Shown piece by piece: positions 27,230 through 36,314 of a stretch of 64,000 nt of DNA. A program made the position numbers and the translations under genes. This DNA is from Actinomycetospora soli (GTDB lineage: Bacteria > Actinomycetota > Actinomycetes > Mycobacteriales > Pseudonocardiaceae). The DNA lies in assembly GCF_021026295.1 (NCBI RefSeq), contig NZ_JAJNDA010000012.1, positions 152,040-216,039 of the forward strand, written 5' to 3'. How positions within the stretch are numbered: the stretch's first letter is position 1; every line of letters begins with the position of its first letter. The notes beneath the pieces are model-generated. The model worked only from the letters and a program-made list of their open reading frames with translations, searched no databases and had not been told where the DNA came from.

Positions 27230-28024
27230 CTAGAACTTGTTCGGGGGGATGAGGTTCAGGTACACGGCCGTCACGATCACGTTGATCGCGAACAGCAGGA
27301 TGAACGTGATGACGACGGCCTCGTTGACCGCGTCGCCCACGCCCTTGGGCCCGCCCTTGGGGTTCAACCCGCGGTAGGCCGCGACCACGCCGGCCGCGAG
27401 GCCGAACAGTGCCGCCTTGACGAAGCCGACGACGATGTCGGTCGGCTTCGAGAGCGCCGAGAAGCCCTGCACGTAGGCGCCCGGGGTGACGCCCTGCAGC
27501 ACGACGTTGAAGTAGTAGCCGCCGGCGACACCGACGATCGAGACGAGCCCGAAGAGCAGGGCCGACACGAGGATGGCCGCGAGGACGCGGGGGACGACGA
27601 GGCGCTGGATGGGGTTGATGCCCAGTACCTCCATCGCGTCGATCTCCTCACGGATGGTGCGGGCGCCGAGGTCCGCGCAGATCGCCGACCCGCCCGCACC
27701 CGCCACCAGGAGCGCGCAGATGACCGGCGCGGCCTGCTGGATGACGGCCAGGGTGCTGGCGGCGCCCGAGAACGACTGGGCGCCGAACTGCCGGATCAGC
27801 GACCCCAGCTGCAGCGAGATGACCGAGCCGAAGGAGATCGACACGAGCGCCGCGGGCAGGATGCAGACCCGGGAGATGAACCAGCACTGCTCGATGAACT
27901 CCTTGGTCTGGAACGGCCGCTGGAAGATGCCGACGAAGATGTCCAGACCGAGGGCGAAGAGCTTGCCCGTCGCCGAGAGGGCGCCGGCGCCCGGGAAGCG
28001 CCCGGCGGTGATGCGAGAGGTCAC
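27230..28024 (-). CDS. yrbEA: YrbEA-type permease of Mce ABC transporter
   Basis: A 264-residue MlaE-family permease, partner of YrbEB. It shows hydrophobic helices and the coupling-helix motif GARTIREEIDAMEVLGINPI. The C-terminal NPKGGPKGVGDAVNEAVV segment parallels its paralogue. The GTG start at 28024 overlaps the mceG stop codon (GTGA). This indicates that ATPase and permease are translated as a unit. Confidence 0.93.
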   Translation of the reverse strand: MTSRITAGRFPGAGALSATGKLFALGLDIFVGIFQRPFQTKEFIEQCWFISRVCILPAALVSISFGSVISLQLGSLIRQFGAQSFSGAASTLAVIQQAAPVICALLVAGAGGSAICADLGARTIREEIDAMEVLGINPIQRLVVPRVLAAILVSALLFGLVSIVGVAGGYYFNVVLQGVTPGAYVQGFSALSKPTDIVVGFVKAALFGLAAGVVAAYRGLNPKGGPKGVGDAVNEAVVITFILLFAINVIVTAVYLNLIPPNKF

Positions 28025-29739
28025 GAGTCGCTCCGGCGGAAGAGTCGGCGGAGCCCGCCCTCGGAGCGCTTGCGCTCCGGGTCGGACCCACCCTGCGCGG
28101 GGCCGTTCTGCGGGTTCGCGCCGCCGGCCAGCTGGTCGGCCGCGGACTGCTCACGGCCCTCGGCGCCCGTCGCCGCGGGCATCGCCCACCCGGAGCGCTC
28201 GTCACCCCGGTCGGAGGCTGCCGGCTGCGTCGCGACCAGCTGCGTCGGCCCCTCGTCGGGCCCCGAGGTCGCCGACGAGCCGCCGTCCTGGGACACCGGA
28301 ATCTGCTCGGTGCGCGGCTCCTCCTCGGAGTCCGCGTCCTTCTCCGGCGAGGTCGCGGTGTCGTCCTCGGCCGTCTCGGTCATCTCCGAGCTCGAGTCGG
28401 AGCCGTCCTCGGGAGCGACGCCGCTCTCGTCGGACTTCTCCTCGTCGGACTTGGTGTGCTCGCCGGCCTGCGGGAGCACCACGGTGCCGCCCGCGTAGTC
28501 GTCGACCGGGACGCCGACCAGCGGCTCGTCGGACTCCGGGGGCTCCGGTGGCGCCTTGCGGGCCTCCGCGTCGCCGTCGGGGTCCCCGGCGCCGGGCTCG
28601 CCCCCGGCCTCCTCCGGCGACCCCTCGGTCATCGACTCGGTCTGGTTCTCCTCCATCGCCTGGTAGCCGAACGGGTCGGCGTCCTCGGGCGGGTTGTCCC
28701 GCGTGAGCTCGATCAGCTCCGTGCGGTCCTGGTCCCTGGAGATCCCGTAGCGCTCCATGTCCTCGTCGGTCAGCGACTCGAGGATCGCGGTCTGCGCCTT
28801 CTCCGGGAGCGTGTGGAGGATCTGCATGACCCGGTCCTTGCGGCGCTGCACCGCCTTGCGCTCGCCGAGGCCCTCGGTGGGGTTGAGCTGAGGGTCGATG
28901 AACGACTCCTCGGACTCCGCCGAGCCGCCCTGCTTCTTCAGCTCCTTCATCTCCGCCTCCATCTGGGCGGTGTCCTTCTCCTCGGACATCCCGATGGGAC
29001 CGATGCGGCGGCCCTGGAGGAACTGCTGGACCACCGGCTCCTCGGAGGTCAGCAGGACCTCGCGCGGGCCGAACATCACCAGGTTGCGCCGGAACAGCAT
29101 CCCGATGTTGTCCGGGAGCGACCGCGCGGTGCCCAGGTGGTGGGTGACGATGAGGATCGTCGCATCGAGCTGGGTGTTCAGGTCGACGATGAGCTGGTTG
29201 AGGTACGCGGTGCGCACCGGGTCCAGGCCCGAGTCGGGCTCGTCGACCAGGATGATCTCGGGGTCGAGGACCAGCGCGCGGGCCAGCCCGGCGCGCTTCT
29301 TCATCCCGCCGGAGATCTCGCCGGGCAGCTTGTCCTCGGCGCCGCCGAGCCCGACCAGGTCGAGCTTCTCCATGACGATGTCCTTGATCTCGGACTCGCC
29401 CTTGCGGGTGTGCTCACGCAACGGGAACGCCACGTTGTCGTAGAGGTTCATCGACCCGAACAGCGCGCCGTCCTGGAACAGCACCCCGAACAGCTTGCGG
29501 ATCTCGTAGAGCCGCGACTCCGAGCACCGCACGAGGTCGGTGTCGTGGATGAAGATCGAGCCCTTCTCGGGCTTGAGCAGACCGATGATCGACTTCAGCA
29601 GGACCGACTTACCGGTACCCGACGGGCCCAACAGGACGCTCACCTCACCGGCCGGCAGCGTCAGCGTGACGTCGGACCAGATGTTGGAGCTGCCGAAGGA
29701 CTTCGAGAGGTTCTTGATCCCGACCTCGACGCCACCCAT
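28021..29739 (-). CDS. mceG: MceG (Mkl-type) ATPase of Mce transporter, long acidic C-terminal tail
   Basis: This is the ABC ATPase that powers lipid import. Walker A GPSGTGKS (38-45), Q-loop Gln89, signature SGGMKKR (143-149) and Walker B EIILVDEPD (161-169) are intact. The Mkl-specific C-terminal region continues to about residue 335 (AVQRRKDRVMQILHTLPE). The protein is 572 residues, whereas M. tuberculosis Mkl is about 360. The extra ~230 residues are Glu/Asp/Ser/Pro-rich and end in a basic RRLFRR motif. It is the first gene of the operon, with GGGAGG before the ATG. Confidence 0.94.
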   Translation of the reverse strand: MGGVEVGIKNLSKSFGSSNIWSDVTLTLPAGEVSVLLGPSGTGKSVLLKSIIGLLKPEKGSIFIHDTDLVRCSESRLYEIRKLFGVLFQDGALFGSMNLYDNVAFPLREHTRKGESEIKDIVMEKLDLVGLGGAEDKLPGEISGGMKKRAGLARALVLDPEIILVDEPDSGLDPVRTAYLNQLIVDLNTQLDATILIVTHHLGTARSLPDNIGMLFRRNLVMFGPREVLLTSEEPVVQQFLQGRRIGPIGMSEEKDTAQMEAEMKELKKQGGSAESEESFIDPQLNPTEGLGERKAVQRRKDRVMQILHTLPEKAQTAILESLTDEDMERYGISRDQDRTELIELTRDNPPEDADPFGYQAMEENQTESMTEGSPEEAGGEPGAGDPDGDAEARKAPPEPPESDEPLVGVPVDDYAGGTVVLPQAGEHTKSDEEKSDESGVAPEDGSDSSSEMTETAEDDTATSPEKDADSEEEPRTEQIPVSQDGGSSATSGPDEGPTQLVATQPAASDRGDERSGWAMPAATGAEGREQSAADQLAGGANPQNGPAQGGSDPERKRSEGGLRRLFRRSDS

Positions 29740-29888
29740 TGAATGCCTCCCGGCCTGATGTCCTACCTCGCCGTGGGACGGACCGGGTCGTTCTGGTCAC
29801 CCGTCCGAACTGTGCGCCCGACCACTGCGCGACGGCCCGAGGAGTCGGGCATCACAGCGACAACGACCTGCGCGGCGAAAGGTTACTG

Positions 29889-29912
29889 GACGGGTAACGC
29901 GGGTTACCCGTC
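29889..29912. promoter_or_regulatory. Palindrome upstream of mceG, candidate operator
   Basis: GACGGGTAAC and its exact complement GTTACCCGTC are separated by four bases, about 150 bases upstream of the mceG ATG. The nearby GGTTAC at 29881 repeats the half-site core. The shape fits a dimeric repressor site. No matching regulator gene is adjacent. Confidence 0.5.
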
Positions 29913-30001
29913 AGGGATACCCCCGCGTAGTACGTCGGCCGGATCGCGGCGTCCGGGTGAGCCGGACCCGGAAAGTACTGCTCCGAACGGTCCAGAAACG
30001 C

Positions 30002-30038
30002 CGATGGGGCGGGGTCCGTGTCGGACCCCGCCCCATCG
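30002..30038 (-). terminator. Second rplL terminator hairpin
   Basis: A perfect 17-bp stem, CGATGGGGCGGGGTCCG with its complement around a 3-base loop. It is the strongest hairpin in the window and ends the rplJ-rplL transcription unit. Confidence 0.88.
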
Positions 30039-30051
30039 TGGGCGTGATAGC

Positions 30052-30078
30052 GCGCCTCCCCCGTCCGGGGGGAGGCGC
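30052..30078 (-). terminator. First rplL terminator hairpin
   Basis: GCGCCTCCCCC and GGGGGAGGCGC form an 11-bp stem with a 5-base loop, 16 bases after the rplL stop. It acts in tandem with the hairpin at 30002-30038. Confidence 0.75.
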
Positions 30079-30094
30079 ACCGGCTACGGCCGGA

Positions 30095-30481
30095 TCAGCT
30101 CAGGCTGACCTTGGCGCCGGCCTCCTCGAGCTTCGCTTTGGCGGCCTCGGCGGCCTCCTTGGCGACACCCTCGATGATCGGCTTCGGCGCGCTCTCGACG
30201 AGCTCCTTGGCCTCCTTGAGGCCCAGACCCGAGACGACCTCACGGACAACCTTGATGACCTGGATCTTCTTGTCGCCGGCGGCCTCGAGGACGACGTTGA
30301 ACTCGTCCTTCTCCTCCTCGACCGGGGCGGCGGCACCACCGGCGGCGGGCGCGGCGGCGGCGACCGGGGCGGCGGCGGTGACCTCGAAGGTGTCCTCGAA
30401 CTTCTTCACGAACTCCGAGAGCTCGAGCAGCGTCATGTCCTTGAAGGCGTCGAGCAGCTCGTCGGTGGAAAGCTTAGCCAT
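30095..30481 (-). CDS. rplL: 50S ribosomal protein L7/L12
   Basis: L7/L12 forms the flexible stalk that recruits translational GTPases. The 128-residue protein has the N-terminal dimerisation helix ([20 protein letters not shown]), the Ala/Pro-rich hinge (about 45-60), and the C-terminal domain with [20 protein letters not shown] and [14 protein letters not shown]. It follows rplJ by 43 bases and ends at a double terminator. Confidence 0.98.
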   Translation of the reverse strand: MAKLSTDELLDAFKDMTLLELSEFVKKFEDTFEVTAAAPVAAAAPAAGGAAAPVEEEKDEFNVVLEAAGDKKIQVIKVVREVVSGLGLKEAKELVESAPKPIIEGVAKEAAEAAKAKLEEAGAKVSLS

Positions 30482-30524
30482 GGTGGCGTTCCCTCTTTCT
30501 GCGTTCAGGGGGTGGTGTCGGGGA

Positions 30525-31121
30525 TCAGGACTCGCCAGCGGCGGCGTCGGCCGACTCGACCGCGGCGACGGCCTCCTCGGTGCTCCCGCTGCCTTCGGCG
30601 GCGCGCTTGTCCTGCAGGGCCTGGGCCAGGCGGGCGATCTGCGAGGCCGGGGCGTTGAACAGGCCGGCGGCCTTCGCGAGGTTGCCCTTCATGGCGCCGG
30701 CGAGCTTCGCCAGCAGGACCTCGCGGGAGTCCAGATCGGCCAACTTGGTGATCTCGTCGGCGGAGAGGGGACGCCCCTCCATGTAGCCGCCCTTGACGAC
30801 GAGGGCCTTGTTGTCCTTCTGGAAGTCGCGCAGCGCCTTGGCGGCGTCGACGGGCTCCCCGGACACGAAGGCGATCGCCGTCGGACCGACGAGCAGCTCG
30901 TCGAGTCCCTCGACCCCCGCCTCGGCGGCGGCCAGCTTGACCAGCGTGTTCTTGGCGACCGTGTAGTTCACGTCGTCGCCCAGCGACCGACGCAGCTGCG
31001 TGATCTGCTTCGTCGTCAGGCCCCGGTACTCGGTCACGACCATGGCCGAGGCGTCGCGGAACTCCGCGGTGATCTCGGCGACGGCGGCCACCTTGTCGGC
31101 GGCCGGTGCACGTTCAGCCAT
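30525..31121 (-). CDS. rplJ: 50S ribosomal protein L10
   Basis: L10 anchors the L7/L12 dimers to the ribosome and, in complex with them, represses its own operon in many bacteria. The 198-residue product contains [20 protein letters not shown] and [18 protein letters not shown], and its C-terminal helix carries the L12-binding segments. The ATG at 31121 is preceded by GAGGAG. It starts the rplJL unit after a structured leader. Confidence 0.97.
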   Translation of the reverse strand: MAERAPAADKVAAVAEITAEFRDASAMVVTEYRGLTTKQITQLRRSLGDDVNYTVAKNTLVKLAAAEAGVEGLDELLVGPTAIAFVSGEPVDAAKALRDFQKDNKALVVKGGYMEGRPLSADEITKLADLDSREVLLAKLAGAMKGNLAKAAGLFNAPASQIARLAQALQDKRAAEGSGSTEEAVAAVESADAAAGES

Positions 31122-31193
31122 CCGCGCCTCCTCTCCTCACTCGGGCGTTCGGACGGTGTTCCCCCGAGAACGACACGGGCCCGGAAACGACGG

Positions 31194-31221
31194 GAGCCCC
31201 GTGCGCAGGCGCACGGGGCTC
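31194..31221 (-). promoter_or_regulatory. Hairpin in rplJ leader, candidate attenuator / L10 leader
   Basis: A perfect 13-bp stem (GAGCCCCGTGCGC with its complement) and a 2-base apex lie within the rplJ 5' leader. In many bacteria L10-L7/L12 binds such leaders to control rplJL. It may instead be an attenuating terminator. Confidence 0.5.
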
Positions 31222-31423
31222 GGTGACGCGGGCGGCCCGGGGCCACCCACACCGTTCCTCGTTCTCCTGCGCGGGCCGTCCGCCGGGGCGGACCTTCGTC
31301 TCCCCGCACCGTCCGTGGTGGACGCTCCGGGGGGAGACCAGCGGTCTCGGGTGGAACTCGGTGACAGTGGTGGTGCTCGCCGACGGGCGGACCCGTCGGG
31401 CTGTCGTAGCCAGGATACGCGAC

Positions 31424-31460
31424 GGCCCGGGACCCCCCGTCGAGCGGGGTGTCCCGGGCC
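31424..31460 (-). terminator. Terminator of rplK-rplA
   Basis: GGCCCGGGAC and GTCCCGGGCC form a 10-bp outer stem, then one mismatch and a CCCCG/CGGGG inner stem with a 5-base loop. It starts 19 bases after the rplA stop. Confidence 0.8.
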
Positions 31461-31478
31461 GGTACGACGTGCCGCGGG

Positions 31479-32189
31479 TCAGGCCTCCGTGGAGGTGAGG
31501 TTCCGCGTGCGGTTCGGGTCGACCGGGATGCCCGGGCCCATCGTCGTGGTCACGGTGATCTTCTTGACGTAGCGACTCTTGGCGGCGGACGGCTTCGCCC
31601 GGAGGATCTCGTCGAGGGCTGCCCCGTAGTTCTCGACGAGCTTCTCGGCGTCGAAGCTGGCCTTGCCGATGACCAGGTGCAGGTTGGCCTGCTTGTCGAC
31701 GCGGAAGTTGACCTTGCCGCCCTTGATGTCGGAGACCGCACGGGTCACGTCCGGGGTGACCGTGCCGGTCTTCGGGTTCGGCATCAGGCCGCGCGGGCCG
31801 AGGATGCGGGCGACCCGACCGACCTTGGCCATCTGGTCGGGCGCGGCGACGGCGGCGTCGAACTCCAGCCACCCGCCCTGGATGCGCTCGATCAGGTCGT
31901 CGGAGCCGACCACGTCGGCGCCGGCGGCCTCGGCCTCGGTGGCCTTGTCACCGGTGGCGAACACGATGACGCGGGCCGTCTTGCCGGTGCCGTGCGGCAG
32001 GTTGATCGTGCCGCGGACCATCTGGTCGGCCTTGCGGGGGTCGACGCCGAGCCGCATGGCGACCTCGACGGTCGCGTCCATCTTCGTGCTCGACGTCTTC
32101 TTCGCGAGCTCGACCGCCTCGAGGGGCGCGTAGAGGTGCTCCTCGTCGATCAGCTCGGCGGCCTGGCGATAGGCCTTGCTGCGCTTCAT
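31479..32189 (-). CDS. rplA: 50S ribosomal protein L1
   Basis: L1 forms the mobile L1 stalk that helps release E-site tRNA. It often represses the rplKA operon. The 236-residue product begins [20 protein letters not shown] and contains the family signature [20 protein letters not shown], ending in [16 protein letters not shown]. The ATG at 32189 is chosen because it gives the normal length. The frame extends 20 codons further without homology. Confidence 0.97.
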   Translation of the reverse strand: MKRSKAYRQAAELIDEEHLYAPLEAVELAKKTSSTKMDATVEVAMRLGVDPRKADQMVRGTINLPHGTGKTARVIVFATGDKATEAEAAGADVVGSDDLIERIQGGWLEFDAAVAAPDQMAKVGRVARILGPRGLMPNPKTGTVTPDVTRAVSDIKGGKVNFRVDKQANLHLVIGKASFDAEKLVENYGAALDEILRAKPSAAKSRYVKKITVTTTMGPGIPVDPNRTRNLTSTEA

Positions 32190-32268
32190 GCTCTGTCCTT
32201 CGTGAGATGGCGGATCAGGTGTGGTGACGGGCGGCGCACGCCCTCCCACGGAGCTCCGGCGGGGTGGG

Positions 32269-32703
32269 TCAGCCGGAGACGGTCAGGCCCATCGACCGGG
32301 CGGTCCCGGCGATGATCTTGGCAGCCTGGTCGAGGTCGTTCGCGTTGAGGTCGGCCATCTTGGTCTGCGCGATCTCGCGGACCTGCGCGTCGGTGACCGA
32401 GCCGACCTTCTTCGTGTGCGGCGTCGGGCTGCCGGACTGGATCCCCGCGGCGGCGAGGAGCAGCTTGGCGGCCGGCGGCGTCTTCAGCGCGAAGGTGAAG
32501 GAGCGGTCCTCGTAGATCGAGATCTCGACCGGCACGACCTGACCGCGCTGCGCCTCGGTGGCGGCGTTGTAGGCCTTGCAGAACTCCATGATGTTGACGC
32601 CGTGCTGGCCCAGCGCGGGGCCGACCGGCGGGGCGGGCGTCGCCGCGCCGGCCTTGATCTGCAGCTTGACGACCGCGGACAGTCGCCTCTTCTTCGGGGG
32701 CAT
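32269..32703 (-). CDS. rplK: 50S ribosomal protein L11
   Basis: L11 forms the GTPase-associated centre with 23S rRNA. It is needed for (p)ppGpp synthesis by RelA and is the thiostrepton contact protein. The 144-residue product starts [19 protein letters not shown], has the Pro-rich [19 protein letters not shown], and ends with the RNA-binding domain ([17 protein letters not shown]). It lies 63 bases after nusG with a small hairpin between. Confidence 0.98.
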   Translation of the reverse strand: MPPKKRRLSAVVKLQIKAGAATPAPPVGPALGQHGVNIMEFCKAYNAATEAQRGQVVPVEISIYEDRSFTFALKTPPAAKLLLAAAGIQSGSPTPHTKKVGSVTDAQVREIAQTKMADLNANDLDQAAKIIAGTARSMGLTVSG

Positions 32704-32738
32704 GCCTGGGACTTCCTCACGTTCCTGTTCGGGACCCG

Positions 32739-32762
32739 CCCCGCGGACCGGACTCCGCGGGG
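32739..32762 (-). terminator. Hairpin between nusG and rplK
   Basis: CCCCGCGGA and TCCGCGGGG form a 9-bp stem with a 6-base loop, 4 bases after the nusG stop. It could be a weak terminator or an mRNA-protecting element. Confidence 0.5.
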
Positions 32763-32766
32763 ACGA

Positions 32767-33762
32767 CTAAATCTTCGAGACCTGGTTGAAGCCGAGCTCG
32801 ACCGGGGTCTCCCGGCCGAAGATGGACACCAGGACCTTGACCTTCTGGGCGTCGACGTTGACCTCGGAGATGCTCGCCGGGAGCGTGGCGAACGGGCCGT
32901 CCATGACGGTGACCGACTCGCCCACCTCGAAGTCCACCTCGACCGGCGCGGGCCCGCGGGTGTCGGCGGTCGCCGCGGCGGTGTCGCCGCCCTTGGCCTT
33001 CTTCGCCGGCGCCTCCTGGCGCGGCAGCAGGAACTTGGTGACCTCGTCGAGGGTGAGCGGCGAGGGCCGCGACGTCGCCCCGACGAAGCCGGTGACGCCC
33101 GGCGTGTTGCGCACCGCGCTCCACGAGGCGTCGTTGAGCTCCATCCGCACCAGGATGTAGCCGGGCAGCACCTTGCGCTGGACCTGCTTGCGCTGCCCGT
33201 TCTTGATCTCGGTGACCTCCTCGGTGGGCACCTCGACCTGGAAGATGAAGTCCTCGACGTCGAGCGTCTGCACGCGCGTCTCGAGGTTGGTCTTCACCTT
33301 GTTCTCGTAGCCGGCGTAGGAGTGCACGACGTACCAGTCGCCGGGGGCGAGCCGCAGCGACTCCTTGAGCGCCTTGACCGGGTCCTCGGGCTCGTCGGGC
33401 TCCTCGGGCTCGGTCGGCACGACCACCGGGGCGCCCTCGGCCTCGACGACCGCGGCGTCCCCGGTCCCGGCCGCCTGCGAGGGCAGGTCCTCGGCCTCCT
33501 CCTCGGGGGTGCCCCCGAGAGCCTCGCGGGCCGCGGCCAGGTCGGCCTCCGGGTCGACCTCGTCGTCGCCCTCGGGGACCTCGCCGTCCGCACGCGCCTG
33601 CGCGGCGGCGCGGGCGACCTCGGCGTCGTCGAGGGTGGCCGGGGCCTCCTCGGTGCTGAGGTCGGAGCCCTCGCGGATGATCACACCGCGCGTGCGGGCC
33701 TCGCCCACGAGTTCGGGCTCACCGCCCTCGGGGCCGGTGGCGGGAACATCTGCGGAGGTCAC
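32767..33762 (-). CDS. nusG: Transcription termination/antitermination factor NusG, long acidic N terminus
   Basis: NusG binds the RNA polymerase clamp and links it to Rho or to ribosomal S10. The NGN domain starts near residue 141 ([20 protein letters not shown]) and the C-terminal KOW domain follows ([19 protein letters not shown]). About 140 Glu/Ala/Asp-rich residues precede NGN, more than in mycobacterial NusG (roughly 45 by comparison from memory). I chose GTG 33762 ([10 protein letters not shown]); GTG and TTG codons just upstream are alternatives. Follows secE. Confidence 0.93.
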   Translation of the reverse strand: MTSADVPATGPEGGEPELVGEARTRGVIIREGSDLSTEEAPATLDDAEVARAAAQARADGEVPEGDDEVDPEADLAAAREALGGTPEEEAEDLPSQAAGTGDAAVVEAEGAPVVVPTEPEEPDEPEDPVKALKESLRLAPGDWYVVHSYAGYENKVKTNLETRVQTLDVEDFIFQVEVPTEEVTEIKNGQRKQVQRKVLPGYILVRMELNDASWSAVRNTPGVTGFVGATSRPSPLTLDEVTKFLLPRQEAPAKKAKGGDTAAATADTRGPAPVEVDFEVGESVTVMDGPFATLPASISEVNVDAQKVKVLVSIFGRETPVELGFNQVSKI

Positions 33763-33838
33763 TTCTCTTCTCACTTCCTTCAAGGTGCGCGGCGTCGGAC
33801 CGCACGGCGGGTGCCGGCCGTGGCCGGTGGGCGGGCGG

Positions 33839-34216
33839 TCAGCCGAACAGCGTGAAGGTCAGCTTCTGGAACCCGACGTCCAGGAGCCCGACCAGGGTGA
33901 CCATGAAGGCCACGAAGACCAGGACCACCGCCGTGTACACGACGATCTGCCGGCGCGTTGGCCAGTGCACCTTGCGCAGCTCGGCGACGACCTCCCGCAG
34001 GAAGCGGCGCAGCCGCGCGACGACGGAGCCCTCGGACCCCGTCGACCGGCCGTCCCGGGCCGGGGTGGCCCCGCCCTTCGTGGCGACCGAGCCGGTCCCC
34101 GACTCGTCACCCGCACCACGACGGCGTCGACCCGCGGCCGTGGTGGGACGGGCGTCGGCACGCGCGTCGTCGCCGTCGGGCCGATTGGCCCCGCGGCCGC
34201 TGCGCTCCTCGCTCAC
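33839..34216 (-). CDS. secE: Preprotein translocase subunit SecE
   Basis: SecE clamps SecY in the protein-conducting channel. The 125-residue product has a disordered Arg/Gly-rich N-terminal 60 residues, the amphipathic helix [20 protein letters not shown], and a single membrane span at about 91-112. The HWPT motif is the SecE hallmark. The GTG at 34216 follows GAGGACGGA. The frame remains open into tRNA-Trp, which rules out longer starts. It precedes nusG. Confidence 0.95.
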   Translation of the reverse strand: MSEERSGRGANRPDGDDARADARPTTAAGRRRRGAGDESGTGSVATKGGATPARDGRSTGSEGSVVARLRRFLREVVAELRKVHWPTRRQIVVYTAVVLVFVAFMVTLVGLLDVGFQKLTFTLFG

Positions 34217-34303
34217 TGTTCCGTCCTCACCCGGCCCTCCGGCCGCCGAACGCTCGGCGGCCGGCAACCGGGCGCCGTCTCGATGTCTGCACCGTTCGCA
34301 GTG

Positions 34304-34376
<73 letters not shown>

Positions 34377-34566
34377 GTGGCGACCCGTCGGGGGCCGCCG
34401 GGTGACGGGAACCCCGGGGCCGGACGTGCACGTACGCACGCCGGACCGAGGACTCATCGCCCTTCACCGACCATGCTACGGCACCCCGTCCACGCCGATC
34501 GCGACGACCCCGCGGGCCGGGCGCACCGGCCGGACCTCCCGGCGGAATCGGCGTGCGCGTGCGTGG

Positions 34567-34580
34567 GAGAATCCCATGAC
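34567..34580 (+). promoter_or_regulatory. Leaderless-type -10 element before aspC
   Basis: GAGAAT at 34567-34572 ends 8 bases before the ATG, so transcription would begin at or next to the start codon. No matching Shine-Dalgarno spacing is seen. Confidence 0.4.
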
Positions 34581-35831
34581 ATGACCGCAGTCACGTCCTC
34601 GTCCTCGGGGGGCTCCTCCCCCGCCGCCACCGATCGGCGCATCTCCGAGCGCATCGGAGGGATCGCGGAGTCCGCGACGCTGGCCGTGGACGCCAAGGCG
34701 AAGGCGCTCAAGGCGGCGGGCCGCCCCGTGATCGGCTTCGGTGCCGGCGAGCCCGACTTCCCCACCCCGCAGCCGGTCGTCGACGCCGCGATCGCCGCGT
34801 GCAGCGACCCGAAGAACCACCGCTACTCCCCGGCCGGCGGGTTGCCCGAGCTGCGCGAGGCGGTCGCCGCCAAGACGCTGCGCGACTCCGGCTGGGAGGT
34901 GTCCGCCGCGCAGGTGCTCATCACCAACGGCGGCAAGCAGGCGGTCTTCGAGGCCTTCGCGACCGTCGTCGACGAGGGCGACGAGATCCTGCTGCCCGCG
35001 CCGTTCTGGACGACCTACCCGGAGGCCGCCCGGATGGCCGGCGGCGTCCCCGTGCAGGTGGACACCGACGCCACGACCGGCTTCCTGCCCACGGTCGAGG
35101 CCCTGGAGGCGGCGCGCACGCCGCGGACGAAGGTCCTCCTCTGGTGCTCGCCGTCCAACCCGACCGGTGCCGTCGCCCCGCGCGAGCTCGTCGAGGCCGT
35201 CGGGCGCTGGGCCGAGGAGCACGGCATCTCGGTGATCGCCGACGAGATCTACGAGCACCTCGTCTACGACGGCGCCGAGCACGTGTCCATGCCGGTGGCG
35301 GTCCCCGGGATCGCCGACCGCTGCATCGTCGTGAACGGCGTCGCCAAGACCTACGCGATGACCGGCTGGCGCGTCGGCTGGCTGATCGGGCCGACGGACG
35401 TCGTCAAGGCGGCGGCGAACATGCAGTCGCACGTCACCTCGAACGTCTGCAACGTCGCGCAGCGGGCCGCGCTCGCCGCGGTGTCCGGGCCGCTCGACGC
35501 GGTCGAGGAGATGCGGACGGCCTTCGACCGTCGTCGGCGCACGATCGTCGAGATGCTCTCCGCCATCGACGGCGTCGAGTGCCCGACGCCGAAGGGCGCC
35601 TTCTACGCCTACGCCGACGTCCAGGGACTCCTGGGCAAGGAGCTGCGCGGGGAACGCCCGAAGACGTCGGTCGATCTCGCCGCGGCCATCCTCGAGCACG
35701 CCGAGGTCGCCGTCGTCCCCGGTGAGGCGTTCGGGACGCCGGGCTACTTCCGGCTCTCCTACGCCCTCGGCGACGACGACCTGCGGGCCGGCGTCAGCCG
35801 CATGGCCGATCTCCTCGCCGAGATGTCCTGA
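34581..35831 (+). CDS. aspC: Aspartate aminotransferase-type PLP enzyme
   Basis: Class I aminotransferases swap amino groups between amino acids and 2-oxo acids through pyridoxal phosphate. This one probably interconverts aspartate and oxaloacetate. The 416-residue protein has [14 protein letters not shown] near the start, [35 protein letters not shown] and the PLP-lysine segment [17 protein letters not shown]. The ATG at 34581 is 8 bases after a GAGAAT -10, so the transcript may be leaderless. It stands alone on the plus strand and ends at a shared hairpin. Confidence 0.93.
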   Translation: MTAVTSSSSGGSSPAATDRRISERIGGIAESATLAVDAKAKALKAAGRPVIGFGAGEPDFPTPQPVVDAAIAACSDPKNHRYSPAGGLPELREAVAAKTLRDSGWEVSAAQVLITNGGKQAVFEAFATVVDEGDEILLPAPFWTTYPEAARMAGGVPVQVDTDATTGFLPTVEALEAARTPRTKVLLWCSPSNPTGAVAPRELVEAVGRWAEEHGISVIADEIYEHLVYDGAEHVSMPVAVPGIADRCIVVNGVAKTYAMTGWRVGWLIGPTDVVKAAANMQSHVTSNVCNVAQRAALAAVSGPLDAVEEMRTAFDRRRRTIVEMLSAIDGVECPTPKGAFYAYADVQGLLGKELRGERPKTSVDLAAAILEHAEVAVVPGEAFGTPGYFRLSYALGDDDLRAGVSRMADLLAEMS

Positions 35832-35843
35832 GCCCACGACGGA

Positions 35844-35873
35844 CCGGCACGGGGGGACGGCCCCTCGTGCCGG
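35844..35873. terminator. Bidirectional terminator between aspC and hadB
   Basis: A 13-bp stem with one G-T pair (CCGGCACGGGGGG against CCCCTCGTGCCGG) and loop ACGG, between two convergent stop codons. It can serve both genes. Confidence 0.82.
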
Positions 35874-35894
35874 GACCGCGGGATGGGCGTCCGC

Positions 35895-36314
35895 TCAGCG
35901 GCCGCGGACGACCGCGAGGGCCTTGCCCAGGACGGCCTTGCCGTCCGGACCGACGGCGGTGACCCCGAGGGTGACCGACCCGTCGTCGTCGACCGCCTTC
36001 ACGGTGGCGCCGAGCGTGACCGTCGCGCCCTCGTCGTCGTCCGGGACGACGACCGGGCGGGTGAAGCGGGTGCTGAACGACCGCACGGCCGCGGGGTCGC
36101 CGGCCCAGTCCGCGACGAACTGCGCGGCGAGCGCCATCGTCAGCATCCCGTGCGCGATGACACCGGGGAGCCCGACCGCCGTGGCGGTGCGCTCGCTCCA
36201 GTGGATGGGGTTGAGGTCGCCCGACGCGCCGGCGTAGCGGACGAGGTCGGCGCGGGTGAGCGTGACCTCGCGGCCGGCGATCTCGTCACCGGTGGTCACC
36301 GCGGGGAGCGTCAT
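35895..36314 (-). CDS. hadB: HadB-type (R)-3-hydroxyacyl dehydratase subunit
   Basis: HadB is the catalytic hot-dog subunit that pairs with HadA in FAS-II dehydration of 3-hydroxyacyl-ACP. The 139-residue MaoC-like protein carries the hydratase-2 motif YAGASGDLNPIHWSERTATA, with the catalytic Asp and His, then GVIAHGMLTMALA. The ATG start overlaps the hadA stop by four bases. No hadC follows. The next feature is a terminator. Confidence 0.9.
   Translation of the reverse strand: MTLPAVTTGDEIAGREVTLTRADLVRYAGASGDLNPIHWSERTATAVGLPGVIAHGMLTMALAAQFVADWAGDPAAVRSFSTRFTRPVVVPDDDEGATVTLGATVKAVDDDGSVTLGVTAVGPDGKAVLGKALAVVRGR

Larger units (their letters stand above)
29740..30094. other. rplL-mceG intergenic region
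   Basis: About 355 bases without a gene. It holds two tandem rplL terminator hairpins (30052-30078, 30002-30038) and a palindrome (29889-29912) likely to be an operator of the Mce operon. TAACCT on the minus strand near 29880 could serve as a -10, but the -35 is unclear. Confidence 0.6.
31122..31478 (-). other. rplA-rplJ intergenic region (L10 leader)
   Basis: About 357 bases without a gene, containing the rplA terminator (31424-31460) and the rplJ leader. A strong leader hairpin at 31194-31221 sits about 75 bases upstream of rplJ. The position fits an L10-leader type autoregulatory RNA, but I cannot verify the kink-turn by eye. TATCCT on the minus strand near 31412-31417 is a weak -10 candidate. 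Confidence 0.55.

Noticed and set aside
30525..31121. Frameshift or truncation in rplJ/rplL
   Set aside because: Both proteins have full family length and all motifs.
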